Shown here: one piece after another, positions 33,533-42,912 of the stretch
Position numbering within the stretch: position 1 is the stretch's first letter
Layout: each line of letters starts with the position of its first letter
Program-made: the position numbers and the translations under genes
Origin: Mesonia mobilis DSM 19841
GTDB lineage: Bacteria; Bacteroidota; Bacteroidia; Flavobacteriales; Flavobacteriaceae
NCBI RefSeq assembly: GCF_000423405.1
Contig: NZ_AUHX01000004.1
Span: 124,001 to 188,000 of the forward strand
DNA: 64,000 nucleotides
Direction: 5' to 3'
Notes under the pieces: model-generated
Databases searched by the model: none
What the model was told of the DNA's origin: nothing
The model's input: the letters and a program-made list of their open reading frames with translations, nothing else

Positions 33533-34291
33533 TTATTCTTCTACTTTATTTCCTGAAAAATTCAAAATTACCGAAAGTAACACGTAGCTGATAATAATAA
33601 TGGGTAGAGCTAAGTATTGAAACAATACTAAAGTCGCTAGAGCAAAGATTAGAAATGCAAAGCGATACCAGTTATCTTTTAAGCTGAAGTTTTTAAATTT
33701 TAAAGCGAATAAAGGTATTTCAGCATTCAGCATAAAACAGCTCAACACACTCACAGCAAGTAAAAACCATTTGTTTAAAATAAGGTCAAGCACCCAAGCT
33801 TCTGACTGATAAATCAAAATTAGCGGTAAACTCAAGATAAAAATCGCATTAGCAGGAGTGGGCAAACCAATAAAAGAGGTGGTTTGTCGATCGTCGATAT
33901 TGAATTTCGCCAAACGATAAGCAGAACCTAAGGTAATTAACAGACCAAGTAAAGCAAATACAGGAAAGTTAAAATCTAACACCGAACCACTTCCCCATTC
34001 TCGGGTCATTTCATATTCCGCACTAATCGATTTTTTCATCAATTGAAACATCACTATTCCCGGCACTAATCCGCTGGTAATTAAATCGGCTAACGAATCT
34101 AACTGCAAACCTAATTCACTTTGTACTTTTAAGCTTCGCGCAGCCAAGCCATCAAAAAAATCGAAAAAGATACCTAATCCTACAAAAATTGCGGCGCCGA
34201 CTAAGTTATTTTGCATCGCGAGAATCACCCCAATACAACCCGACAATAAATTTAAAAGCGTAATTAAATTAGGTACTTGTTTTTTCAACAT
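33533..34291 (-). CDS. pssA: CDP-diacylglycerol-serine O-phosphatidyltransferase
   Basis: A protein of 252 residues from the ATG at 34291; the upstream in-frame start at 34351 adds 20 polar residues and is unlikely. It has about eight transmembrane helices and begins KKQVPNLITLLNLLSG. The CDP-alcohol phosphatidyltransferase motif D-G-x2-A-R-x8-G-x3-D-x3-D is complete in FDGLAARSLKVQSELG / LQLDSLAD. It makes phosphatidylserine, the precursor of phosphatidylethanolamine. It is convergent with lptB and divergent from the PorV-like gene. Confidence 0.93.
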   Translation of the reverse strand: MLKKQVPNLITLLNLLSGCIGVILAMQNNLVGAAIFVGLGIFFDFFDGLAARSLKVQSELGLQLDSLADLITSGLVPGIVMFQLMKKSISAEYEMTREWGSGSVLDFNFPVFALLGLLITLGSAYRLAKFNIDDRQTTSFIGLPTPANAIFILSLPLILIYQSEAWVLDLILNKWFLLAVSVLSCFMLNAEIPLFALKFKNFSLKDNWYRFAFLIFALATLVLFQYLALPIIIISYVLLSVILNFSGNKVEE

Positions 34292-34416
34292 AGAATTAGA
34301 TTTTAAAGTAAAAGTACAAAAACTGTTGAAAGCACTATTACGTAAAGACAATATATAACAAGAATAAAAGTTTATATTATAAATTAATTAAGATATTTGC
34401 GCAAAATTTAACTTTA

Positions 34417-35493
34417 GTGAACGCCAAACTACTTTTCATACTTCTAATTACCGGTCCTATGTTAACCGCTCAAAGTGTACGCAGGTATTCTAATGAGTTT
34501 TTAAATATAGGAGTAGATGCGGCTGCTTTTGGAATGGCAAATTCTGTAGCAGCAACGACCGACGATGTAAATGCTGCCTATTGGAACCCGGCAGGACTAA
34601 TCGATATTGAAGACAACGAAGTAGCCTTAATGCACGCCAGTTATTTTGCAAACATTGCCAATTACGACTACTTAGCCGGTGCAAAACCTTTAGACGATAG
34701 AAGTAGCATTGGGTTTAGCGTGATTCGATTTGGGGTCGATAATATTATGAACACGACACAGCTTATCGAACAAGATGGGCAAATTAATTACGATAACATT
34801 ACCTACTTTTCTGCAGCAGATTATGCGTTCACACTATCTTATGCTCGTAATTTACAATTAGTAGATGGGTTTAGTTATGGCGTTAATGCAAAAGTAATTC
34901 GCAGAATTATTGGTGAATTTGCCACGTCTTGGGGATTTGGTTTCGATGCCGGTATTCAATACAAAACCGACAGATCTGGATGGCGTTTTGGCGCGATGGC
35001 GAGAGATATTACCACCACTTACAATACTTGGACGATCGACGAAGATGAATACAGCACAATACAAGAAGCGGTCGAAGGACAAAACCAAGAACTCCCGGAA
35101 ACGACAGAAATTACGTTACCTAAACTACAATTAGGGATTGCAAAAACCTTTACGGTTCGTTACGATTTTGATGTAAAAGCAGAATTAGATATGCACATGC
35201 GTTTTGCACAAACCAACGATATTATTTCTACTTCAGCAATTAGTGCAACACCATCTTTTGGTTTTGAGGTTGGCTACATCGATTTGGTGTATTTACGAGG
35301 TGGCGTAGGTAACTTTCAGAATGTAGAACAGTTCGATAATTCTACGCAGGTTGGTTTTCAGCCCGGTTTCGGAGTCGGCTTTCAATACAAAGGCATTCAC
35401 TTAGATTATGCGTTTACCGATATTGGCGATCAAAGTGTGGCCTTATATTCAAATGTTTTTTCGTTGAAGATCGATTGGCGTTTATTTAGATAA
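34417..35493 (+). CDS. PorV/PorQ-family outer-membrane protein
   Basis: A 358-residue outer-membrane beta-barrel with a GTG start and signal peptide ending TAQSV. Its opening FLNIGVDAAAFGMANSVAATTDDVNAAYWNPAGL is the hallmark of the PorV/PorQ (UPF0164-like) group, whose members include type IX secretion components. Regular beta-strands continue to the terminal IDWRLF, ending in Phe. As this genome secretes proteins by type IX, a link to that system is possible, but this protein is not clearly PorV or PorQ itself. lnt follows 65 bp downstream. Confidence 0.82.
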   Translation: MNAKLLFILLITGPMLTAQSVRRYSNEFLNIGVDAAAFGMANSVAATTDDVNAAYWNPAGLIDIEDNEVALMHASYFANIANYDYLAGAKPLDDRSSIGFSVIRFGVDNIMNTTQLIEQDGQINYDNITYFSAADYAFTLSYARNLQLVDGFSYGVNAKVIRRIIGEFATSWGFGFDAGIQYKTDRSGWRFGAMARDITTTYNTWTIDEDEYSTIQEAVEGQNQELPETTEITLPKLQLGIAKTFTVRYDFDVKAELDMHMRFAQTNDIISTSAISATPSFGFEVGYIDLVYLRGGVGNFQNVEQFDNSTQVGFQPGFGVGFQYKGIHLDYAFTDIGDQSVALYSNVFSLKIDWRLFR

Positions 35494-35529
35494 ACAACCA
35501 AAAAAGATACAGGTTTAGCTCAACTTTTC

Positions 35530-35537
35530 TAACTTTG
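35530..35537 (+). promoter_or_regulatory. Possible -7 element upstream of lnt
   Basis: TAACTTTG matches TAnnTTTG, 21 bp before the lnt start codon. A -33 TTG at proper spacing was not found. Confidence 0.3.
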
Positions 35538-35558
35538 AAATCTTAACGATTTAACCTT

Positions 35559-37148
35559 ATGAAGAATTTTCTTTTAGCCTTATCTAGCGGACTTCTATTG
35601 GCTCTAGCTTGGCCAACATACGGTTTTCCTTTATTGCTATTTTTCGCTTTTGTTCCGCTACTTATTGCTGAATTTAATCTTCGTCAACAAGATCAAAAAA
35701 CGGGAGTCAAAGTATTTGGTTACGCCTACCTCAGCTTTTTTATCTGGAATATCATCACTACGTATTGGATCTATTTTTCTACGGGTTTCGGGATGTGGTT
35801 TGCCGTGTTGGTGAATAGTTTATTAATGACTTTGGTATTCTTTATTTACCATAAAATCGCCAAAAAAATCAACTTTACGGCCGGAGCCACATTTTTAGTC
35901 TGCCTTTGGATGTGTTTCGAAAAAATGCACCTCAACTGGGAGTTCTCTTGGCCTTGGCTTAACTTAGGAAATGGTTTTTCAGAATATATTTCTTGGATTC
36001 AGTGGTACGAATACACAGGAACTTTTGGAGGTACGCTTTGGGTTTGGTTGATCAACTTGGTCATCATGAAATCGGTTGTACTTTTTCTTCAGCATCAAGA
36101 TAAAACCATTATTTACAGAGGAATTTTAAAAAGTGCTTTACTCATCATGATTCCTATAGGCATTTCGCTCTTCATATTTTATTCGGAAGAAGAAGCTGCT
36201 TCAGAAGAAATGGAGGTGGTGATTTTACAACCCAACATTAATCCCTACACCGAAAAATACTACACCAGCGACCGAAAAGTTGGAGAGCTATTAGTAAAAC
36301 TTGCCAATGAAAAAATCACCGACAGCACCCAACTTGTACTCGCTCCAGAAACGGTGTTTGCCGGCGGTACGAAGCTCGATGAATTTGAATACAGTAATTC
36401 GTATTACTTCGGAAAACAAATGAGCATCGATCACCCTCAAGTAAATTTTTTAGGCGGAGTTTCTTTTTTCAATATTATCAAAGATGAAAAAGATATTGCT
36501 CCACAATCAAACTATGCTGAACATAAAAATTTTTGGTATAACGATTACAATTCAGCTTTCCTAATAAATCAAGAAAACAACAGCCAAATTTACCACAAAT
36601 CTAAACTGGTGGTGGGCGTAGAGAATTTTCCATATCAGTCGACTTTAAAACCAATTTTAGGCGACGTAATGATCGACCTGGGTGGTACGGTTGCGATGAA
36701 AACTACACAAAGAGATCGAGAAGTTTTTGCTTTGAATTCCGGAGAAAAAGTAGCGCCGATCATTTGTTACGAATCGGTTTACGGCGATTATGTAACCAAT
36801 TATGTAAAAAACGGAGCACAACTCTTAGCGATTATCACCAACGATGCCTGGTGGGGCAATACGCAAGGACATCAGCAACATTTAAGTTATGCACGCCTGC
36901 GAGCGATTGAAAACCGAAAAAATGTAGTGAGAAGTGCCAATACAGGAATTTCAGCAGTGATCAATTCAAAAGGAGAAATTTTAAAAAGGTTAGCCTATGA
37001 AGAACAAGGAAGTATCAAAGCCAAAGTAAAATTGAATGACCGTAAAACTTTCTACACACAATTTGGAGATTACTTACCGAGAATTGCTCAGTTCTTAGCC
37101 TTATTTATTTTTCTATTCGCCTTAACCCGCAGAAGAAACCAGGTTTAA
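35559..37148 (+). CDS. lnt: Apolipoprotein N-acyltransferase
   Basis: A 529-residue inner-membrane enzyme that adds the third acyl chain to lipoproteins. About six N-terminal helices (1-205) are followed by a periplasmic nitrilase-type domain with the full catalytic triad: Glu in LVLAPETVFAGG, Lys in IYHKSKLVVGVENFP and Cys in APIICYESVYGDY. NDAWWGNTQGHQQHL and ENRKNVVRSANTGIS are further Lnt signatures, and a final helix lies near 510-525. It is the last plus-strand gene before the repeat-filled gap and the sugar locus. Confidence 0.95.
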   Translation: MKNFLLALSSGLLLALAWPTYGFPLLLFFAFVPLLIAEFNLRQQDQKTGVKVFGYAYLSFFIWNIITTYWIYFSTGFGMWFAVLVNSLLMTLVFFIYHKIAKKINFTAGATFLVCLWMCFEKMHLNWEFSWPWLNLGNGFSEYISWIQWYEYTGTFGGTLWVWLINLVIMKSVVLFLQHQDKTIIYRGILKSALLIMIPIGISLFIFYSEEEAASEEMEVVILQPNINPYTEKYYTSDRKVGELLVKLANEKITDSTQLVLAPETVFAGGTKLDEFEYSNSYYFGKQMSIDHPQVNFLGGVSFFNIIKDEKDIAPQSNYAEHKNFWYNDYNSAFLINQENNSQIYHKSKLVVGVENFPYQSTLKPILGDVMIDLGGTVAMKTTQRDREVFALNSGEKVAPIICYESVYGDYVTNYVKNGAQLLAIITNDAWWGNTQGHQQHLSYARLRAIENRKNVVRSANTGISAVINSKGEILKRLAYEEQGSIKAKVKLNDRKTFYTQFGDYLPRIAQFLALFIFLFALTRRRNQV

Positions 37149-37172
37149 TTGAAAAGTTAGTTTTTTGTTATT

Positions 37173-37204
37173 AGTTGACAGTTGACAGTTGACAGTTGAC
37201 AGTT
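37173..37204. repeat. Heptamer tandem repeat, four and a half copies
   Basis: AGTTGAC is repeated exactly four times from 37173 to 37200 and followed by a partial AGTT, 25 bp after the lnt stop. Confidence 0.9.
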
Positions 37205-37309
37205 TAAAAAAAATTAATTTTCAAATTGATTTTAAACCTTTCGTTTTTGATATCATATGAAGAAGAATCGAGAGTTCTTTCTATTTCAGTTTCAACTTAA
37301 ACTTCAGCT

Positions 37310-37862
37310 TCAGCTTCTTATTATCCTGAGCTTGTCGAAGGATAACCCCACCCGTTATCCCGAACTTGATTCGGGATCTCATGAATCAGAACACAGAATA
37401 ACTTTACTAAACAAATCCAAGAGTCTAAGCTCTAGCCTCTAGGTTCCATTTTATAGATTTCTTCCTAAGCCCACTGAAGGATTACATTATTACGATATAC
37501 AATTTACAACATACAGCGTAGCGCATACTGTATATTATCACCTATCCTTTAAGGAGTTACCGAAAGATATTTTACCTTCAAGTTCAATTTCATCTTCAGC
37601 TTCAATTTCTCGTCCTCCTGAGCTTGTCGAAGGATCAACTTTACCCATCTCCCGGACTTGATCCGGAATCCCATGAATGAGAACACAGAATAACTTCACT
37701 AAACAAATCAAATAGTCTAAGCTCTAGCCTCTAGATTCTATTTTCTAAATATCGTCCTGAGCCCACTGAAGGATTACATTATTACGATATACAATTTACA
37801 ACATACTGCATAGCGCATACTGTATATTATCACCTATCTTTTAAGGAGTTACCTAAAAATAT
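37310..37862. repeat. 292-bp-period direct tandem duplication
   Basis: Two copies align with a constant offset of 292: CCTGAGCTTGTCG at 37325 and 37617, ATTACATTATTACG at 37481 and 37773, AAGGAGTTAC at 37551 and 37843. The copies differ by scattered substitutions, so the duplication is not very recent. Each carries a palindromic ATACAG...CTGTAT core (37511-37533 in copy one) and a CTCTAGCCTCTAG segment. Confidence 0.85.
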
Positions 37863-37987
37863 TTCATCTTCAACTTCAAGTTCAGCTTCAACTTCTCGTC
37901 ATTCCGAGCCTGTCGAAGGAACTGTGACCACTGCAAACTGATTACTGTAAACCGAACACTGACTACTTGCCTACTAATCACTAACAC

Positions 37988-39379
37988 CTACTGCCCTCTA
38001 AAAAAGATAACCGTACTAAGCGTTTTCAAAAAGATACGAAGATCAAGAAACAATCCTCTTTTTTTGATATAGTACAGATCATATTGAAGCTTGTGTAAAC
38101 TATCTTCAATCGTAGAACCATAACTAATACTCACCTGCGCCCAGCCGGTAAGTCCCGGTTTGATCACGTGGCGAATCTCATAAAACGGAATTTCTTTTGC
38201 CAATTTTTTTACAAAAACAGGGCGTTCCGGTCTTGGGCCGATCACACTCATATCTCCACGCAGAACATTATAAAACTGCGGAATTTCATCTAAACGTGTT
38301 TTCCGTAAAAACCGACCGAACTTAGTAATTCGAGTATCATTAGCCTGCGCCCATTGTGCTCCGCCGGCTTCCGCATTGGTTACCATGGTTCGCAACTTTA
38401 CGATTTTAAAATGTTTCCCGTGTCTTCCTACACGTACTTGCGAATAAAATAACGGACCTCGGTTTCCGATTAAATTCCCCAGAAATACAAAGGGAATTAA
38501 GAGTGAGCCCAGGATAATTCCGATAACAGAAAAAACGATATCGTAAATACGATGAAAAAACAGATAGAGCTTATTGTGGTTACTTCTACTAAACGGAAAA
38601 TACTTATAAAAATCTTCCTTTAAACGAGATACGGGAATCTTGCTACTCAGTTCTTCATAAACCTGATCATATTCTCGAATCGGAAAACCTACTTCCAGCA
38701 AATCAATTAAAACATCGTAAAGTTTTTTCTCCATTCCGGAAGAATATCCGGTAGAAACGACTACTTCTCCGATATGTTCTTTTTTAATATAATCTTTAAG
38801 CGCTTCAACGTTAATTTTGGGTATTGCGCGAGTTACGTTAGACGCATCAAGTTCTTTGGTATCAATATATCCGGCAACCGTGTAATTAGGATCGGCAGTT
38901 TCTAATTCTTGAGCAATGGTAGCGATGTTAAAGGAATCGCCTACGACCACCACTTTTTTATAGAAACGAGGGGAAGATATAAATTTAATATACGCAAAAC
39001 GCCAAAGTACAAGAGTTCCTAAAAAAGTGAAGTAAAACACCACGATCTGAAAGCGATTGGCAGGTAATAAGGGCGTATAAAAAGGGGTTAATAAATAACA
39101 CAAGACCGTAACAGAAGAGGCGAGAACTAGATTTTTAAAAACCTTTATATAATTATTGGTCTTCTGTAAATTATACAATTCAAAAATAGTACAAAAAACG
39201 GTTAAGTAAATCGCTAAAACAATAATCCAAGCCCAATGAGCTTGTGATACCTGAAAGTAATCAAAATGAAGAAAATGACTCACTAGCTGTAATCCTCCTA
39301 AAACAAAAATCACATCAAATATCCGCAGCAAAATTTTACGCTCAGAGATCTCAAAATGTATTTTTGATTTTTTCTTCAT
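37988..39379 (-). CDS. Polyprenyl-phosphate sugar phosphotransferase (initiating enzyme)
   Basis: A protein of 463 residues from the ATG at 39379; the in-frame start at 39439 lies inside the upstream gene and adds unconserved sequence. Four or five membrane helices come first, then a Rossmann-like CoA-binding_3 region (KKVVVVGDSFNIATIAQEL). The bacterial sugar-transferase domain is at the C-terminus: FYSQVRVGRHGKHFKIVKLRTM, TRLDEIPQFYNVLRGDMSVIGPRPERP and KPGLTGWAQV. It transfers a sugar-1-phosphate to undecaprenyl phosphate at the inner membrane and so starts repeat-unit assembly. It is the last gene of the locus, which is unusual for the enzyme of the first step. Confidence 0.92.
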   Translation of the reverse strand: MKKKSKIHFEISERKILLRIFDVIFVLGGLQLVSHFLHFDYFQVSQAHWAWIIVLAIYLTVFCTIFELYNLQKTNNYIKVFKNLVLASSVTVLCYLLTPFYTPLLPANRFQIVVFYFTFLGTLVLWRFAYIKFISSPRFYKKVVVVGDSFNIATIAQELETADPNYTVAGYIDTKELDASNVTRAIPKINVEALKDYIKKEHIGEVVVSTGYSSGMEKKLYDVLIDLLEVGFPIREYDQVYEELSSKIPVSRLKEDFYKYFPFSRSNHNKLYLFFHRIYDIVFSVIGIILGSLLIPFVFLGNLIGNRGPLFYSQVRVGRHGKHFKIVKLRTMVTNAEAGGAQWAQANDTRITKFGRFLRKTRLDEIPQFYNVLRGDMSVIGPRPERPVFVKKLAKEIPFYEIRHVIKPGLTGWAQVSISYGSTIEDSLHKLQYDLYYIKKRGLFLDLRIFLKTLSTVIFFRGQ

Positions 39380-39417
39380 AGTTAAGATAAATAAAATGCT
39401 AAGATATGGTTTTTCTT

Positions 39418-40443
39418 TTACTGCAAAACCGCATCCCACTTTTGTTTAACAACTTCCCAGTCAAATTGTTCAACTTTTTTTCGGGCAGCAACACTCAATT
39501 GCTGAGCAAATTCGGGTTGCGCTATTAATCGATCAATAGCGTTCACAAAAGCATCGCTATCATTCTTTGGTACAAGAATACCATCTTCTTCTGCATCGAT
39601 CAAGTAAGGTAATCCGCCTACGTTGGTAGAGATCACCGGCAAGCCTAGCGCCATCGCTTCGATAACACTTACGGGAGTATTATCAAAATTAGTGGTATTC
39701 ATAAAGATATTATATTCTTCAGCTAGAGTTACCCACTCTTCTTTCGTTAGTTTTCCGGTAAATTTTACCGGAAGATTTTTAGCTTCAGCGAGTGCTTTAC
39801 ATTTGGCTAGGCTTCCATCTTTTTCAGGACCTACCATACAAAGTTCAGCCTGAGGAAATTTTTGTTGTATGCTTTCAAAAACTTCAATTGCTAAAGTCGG
39901 ATTGTATATTTCAGCAAACGATCGAACCCAGAGCAATTTTGGAGTGTCAAATACTCTATTTTTATAAGTATAGGCGTGTATAGGGATGGTATTAGGAATA
40001 TATTTCAGATTAGTAAAACCTTTTTGTTCGAAAGCTGAAATTAAATAAGAGGAAGGCGCAATATTGTATTTAGCCTTAGAGAACAATTCGTTTGTTTTTG
40101 CGGGTGATGCTAAAAGTCTACTTGGTAAATTACCCCCATGAAGAATACAGATATAGGGTAATTGTAGTGTTCTTGCAATTTTAGCAGAAAGATAAGCATA
40201 CCAAAAATTTGTAGTACTATAAGTATCTATCAAAAGGAAATCTACTTTTTTACTTTTCACAAATACGGTAGATAACATATGTAATAATCTAACCACTTTA
40301 TTCGAAAACGACGATACAGAGGTTACTTGATAACCTTCTTGCTCGAGTTGCTTTCCTAAAGTTTCAACGCCCGTTGCATTTCTACCTTTGTGGGAGAGCT
40401 TGTTGCCGAGGTAAAGAAGATGTTTTTTTCTTTTTTTGATCAT
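39418..40443 (-). CDS. Glycosyltransferase family 4
   Basis: A 341-residue GT-B enzyme. The C-terminal nucleotide-sugar site is in NTPVSVIEAMALGLPVIST, with an E-containing EAMA motif and the following NVGGLPYLI typical of GT4. The N-terminal acceptor domain begins HLLYLGNKLSHKGRNATGVETLGKQL. Its start overlaps the 3' end of the polymerase-like gene by 62 bp, and no later Met would leave the fold intact, so the overlap is real. Donor and acceptor are unknown. Confidence 0.88.
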   Translation of the reverse strand: MIKKRKKHLLYLGNKLSHKGRNATGVETLGKQLEQEGYQVTSVSSFSNKVVRLLHMLSTVFVKSKKVDFLLIDTYSTTNFWYAYLSAKIARTLQLPYICILHGGNLPSRLLASPAKTNELFSKAKYNIAPSSYLISAFEQKGFTNLKYIPNTIPIHAYTYKNRVFDTPKLLWVRSFAEIYNPTLAIEVFESIQQKFPQAELCMVGPEKDGSLAKCKALAEAKNLPVKFTGKLTKEEWVTLAEEYNIFMNTTNFDNTPVSVIEAMALGLPVISTNVGGLPYLIDAEEDGILVPKNDSDAFVNAIDRLIAQPEFAQQLSVAARKKVEQFDWEVVKQKWDAVLQ

Positions 40444-41782
40444 GGGTCGTATATACTAAACTTAATAAGGACAATCCGTAAACAAATCCGGGAGCGGCTA
40501 TTCGCATGGAGGAATGAAAAACCGTTAAAAACCAAAATAACATAAACGGATAAAAATACACGTTTTTTCGCCCTTGTAATTTAGTAAGGGTTGGTGCACA
40601 AAGTAGGATCATCAAAGCGATAATTCCAAATAAACCGTGTTCCGAAATCATCCGACTAATTTCATTATGAGTAGGTAAAGAAGTTCCTAAAAGTTCTTCA
40701 TGATAACTTTTGGTTTTTCCTACCCCGATTCCAAACACAGGACTATCGGTAAAAGCTTTATATTCAGCTAGAAAAAGATCCAACCGCCCGGTCGTAATAT
40801 CTTCTTTTTCCCGACCAAGAGAATCCTTATTTTCATAGCGATTTCCAAGCATCCCTCCGGTTTGTATGAGGGTAAAAAACCAAATACCAACAGTTACGCC
40901 TAAAGTACCCAATAATTTAAGGGTTACTTTAGATTTGGTTTTTAAACTCGTGACGGCATAAATAATTACGGTAAAAACACCCGCCATAATGATAGCGGTA
41001 AAAACTCCTCCTCTCGAAAAAGTCAATAGAGCTCGATAAGCCATCGCTACTAAAAAAAACATCATCACAAAATGTACCCATTTATTTTTATACGGAATAA
41101 GAAAGCGGGTATACAATAAAAACACACCCAACCCGAGCGCCGTAGAAACCTGATTAGGTCCATAACCTCCGGATAAAGCGGGATTCGAAGCTGCTGACGT
41201 AGCGACAGTATCTAAACTTCGATTAGGAGTGTAGAGAAAAACATAAATAGTCATAGCAATTAAAGGGTAGATCATCACATCCATCAACGATAACATTTCT
41301 CGAAACCGAATTTTACGCCCATAACAATACAGAGCGGCAATACTTAGGGATAAAGGACCACTTAAATTAAAAGTTATTTCAGTTCTAAAATTGGCATCAA
41401 AGCCCAAGGTATTCATCGCTACAAAGACGCCGGGAATCAACAGTAAAATATATATCACATAAGGAAATGCACTTCTTTTAAAGCCTTGGTAAAACATGCC
41501 TAAAACCAGAAAAAACATAACAGCATACTTCCCGGTTTCATAAAATACCAAAGCTTTGGTCATTCTGAAAAACACCTCAGCTCCGGCAAAATAGGCAGCG
41601 GCAAATAAAACTTCCCGATCTTTTCCTCGCGATATAATGACCCTTCTAAGAAAAAATAAAAAAACCAAAGGCACATAAATTTTCATCAAAGAGCGTGAAA
41701 AATTGGCAGCAAAGCCTAACCCGATATGAAAAAGGATGATTTGCAATTGGTTGATATGTCGGCGAGCCTTTGCGTTCTTCAA
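40382..41782 (-). CDS. O-antigen ligase/Wzy-like polymerase
   Basis: A 466-residue membrane protein with ten to twelve helices and one larger periplasmic loop. The Wzy_C/O-antigen-ligase region has LTFSRGGVFTAIIMAG, then the loop GRLDLFLAEYKAFTDSPVFGIGVGKTKSY and PTHNEISRMISEHGLFG with the conserved His. In this locus it is the best candidate for polymerising lipid-linked repeat units or ligating the finished chain; sequence alone does not decide. The tail is very basic (KKKKTSSLPRQQALPQR) and is encoded partly in the overlap with the next gene. Confidence 0.82.
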   Translation of the reverse strand: MKNAKARRHINQLQIILFHIGLGFAANFSRSLMKIYVPLVFLFFLRRVIISRGKDREVLFAAAYFAGAEVFFRMTKALVFYETGKYAVMFFLVLGMFYQGFKRSAFPYVIYILLLIPGVFVAMNTLGFDANFRTEITFNLSGPLSLSIAALYCYGRKIRFREMLSLMDVMIYPLIAMTIYVFLYTPNRSLDTVATSAASNPALSGGYGPNQVSTALGLGVFLLYTRFLIPYKNKWVHFVMMFFLVAMAYRALLTFSRGGVFTAIIMAGVFTVIIYAVTSLKTKSKVTLKLLGTLGVTVGIWFFTLIQTGGMLGNRYENKDSLGREKEDITTGRLDLFLAEYKAFTDSPVFGIGVGKTKSYHEELLGTSLPTHNEISRMISEHGLFGIIALMILLCAPTLTKLQGRKNVYFYPFMLFWFLTVFHSSMRIAAPGFVYGLSLLSLVYTTHDQKKKKTSSLPRQQALPQR

Positions 41783-41784
41783 GA

Positions 41785-42912
41785 TTATTCCTGTTCTAAA
41801 ATTTCAGTCCAAATTCTCTCATTGTAACGCGCAAAGGTAAAATTTTCAGCAACCTGATAAGCTTTAAAAGCTTTCTCTTTGAGCTTTAATTGATCTACGT
41901 TACTTAATTCATTCAATATAGCTACTAATTTTTCAGCAGTGGTTGGATTTACTATAAATCCATTTTTAGTATTAATATATTGACCTATACTCGATACATC
42001 GGATACAATTGGTATACACCCATAATTCATCCCTTCAGCAATCACTTTAGGAAAGCCTTCTGAAGCAGTACTTGGTAACAATAGAAAATGAGCGCTTCTA
42101 TAAATGTCAAAAACTTCAGTTCTACTTAAAAATCCATGAAACTGAATAGGTAGTTTTTTTGTTTTAACTTGTTGCTCGTAAACCTCTCTTTTTGCCCCAT
42201 TCCCAATGAAATGTACTTTTTCAATATAATCGTTTGTATTTTCAAAAGTCGAAAATGCATCGATGATTCGTTGCACCCCTTTTTCATCTTCTAATCGACC
42301 TACAAAACAAAACGTAAATTTTGGTTGATAGGTTTTATTTTTTAGCACATTTTTTCCTTCCGCTCGTTCAGCTAAAGTCAAACAAGGATTTTCAAAAGTT
42401 AGGCATTGTTTTGGTTGCTCTGGCCATTTTCCATTGATGGTAACTTTACGAGCTTGATTTTTCAGCATTTTACGCTGAAGAGCATAACCCAAAGGAGCAT
42501 TTTCTTGAGCCCAATTTCCAGCATACTTAAACCAACCTTTTTTCTTTACCCTGTAAGTAAAATAAGGTATTAAATAAACACCAATCCCCACAGGAGCACG
42601 AAATTGAAAGACATCTACTTTATTTAATACATTTTTGACGATCGAAAGCGTTTTAGGTAAATTAGAAATTACCGCAAATTTTTCTCGTAAACTTCTACCT
42701 CCGGAAGGCGGCAACGCCACAAACTTCACACGATCAGATTGGTAAGCAATTGAACTTGGCGGTGGTGTTACTTCATGAAAAAAAGCGACATGATGAATTT
42801 CTTCAAAGCGATCTAATAAATGGTTAATTTCGGTAATGGTAGGTCCCCATCCTACAATATCACCTTCTTCATTACGATAATGCTCGGTATGTGAAATAAT
42901 CGCTAACTTCAT
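41785..42912 (-). CDS. Glycosyltransferase family 4
   Basis: A 375-residue GT-B enzyme. The donor site is FLLLPSTASEGFPKVIAEGMNYGCIPIVSD, with both Glu of the E-x7-E motif. The linker FCFVGRLEDEKGVQRII marks the start of the C-terminal domain near 200. It is followed 2 bp later by the polymerase-like gene. It is the first gene of its block, directly after a 729-bp repeat region. Confidence 0.88.
   Translation of the reverse strand: MKLAIISHTEHYRNEEGDIVGWGPTITEINHLLDRFEEIHHVAFFHEVTPPPSSIAYQSDRVKFVALPPSGGRSLREKFAVISNLPKTLSIVKNVLNKVDVFQFRAPVGIGVYLIPYFTYRVKKKGWFKYAGNWAQENAPLGYALQRKMLKNQARKVTINGKWPEQPKQCLTFENPCLTLAERAEGKNVLKNKTYQPKFTFCFVGRLEDEKGVQRIIDAFSTFENTNDYIEKVHFIGNGAKREVYEQQVKTKKLPIQFHGFLSRTEVFDIYRSAHFLLLPSTASEGFPKVIAEGMNYGCIPIVSDVSSIGQYINTKNGFIVNPTTAEKLVAILNELSNVDQLKLKEKAFKAYQVAENFTFARYNERIWTEILEQE

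Larger units (their letters stand above)
37149..37987. repeat. Gene-free repeat region between lnt and the polysaccharide locus
   Basis: This 839-bp gap holds no credible gene. In order it contains a heptamer array (37173-37204), a pyrimidine-rich TTCAGY/TTCAAY tract, a tandem pair of about 260-bp units with a 292-bp period, the start of a third unit (37862-37920), and a stretch of ACTG-type words (37921-37980). Units contain the hairpin repeats CCTGAGCTTGTCGAAGGAT and, at 37357-37377, the fully paired ATCCCGAA / CTTGA / TTCGGGAT. Confidence 0.85.

Noticed and set aside
34291-34351. Longer N-terminus of PssA
   Set aside because: The added 20 residues are polar and unlike the family, which starts close to KKQVPNLITLLNL; the internal ATG is preferred.
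37257-37442. Possible small gene between lnt and the sugar locus
   Set aside because: It is composed of pyrimidine tract and hairpin repeats, and the frame is broken in the second 292-bp copy.
37310-37920. CRISPR-like array
   Set aside because: Two long diverged copies with no short identical repeat and unique spacer pattern, and no cas gene in the window.
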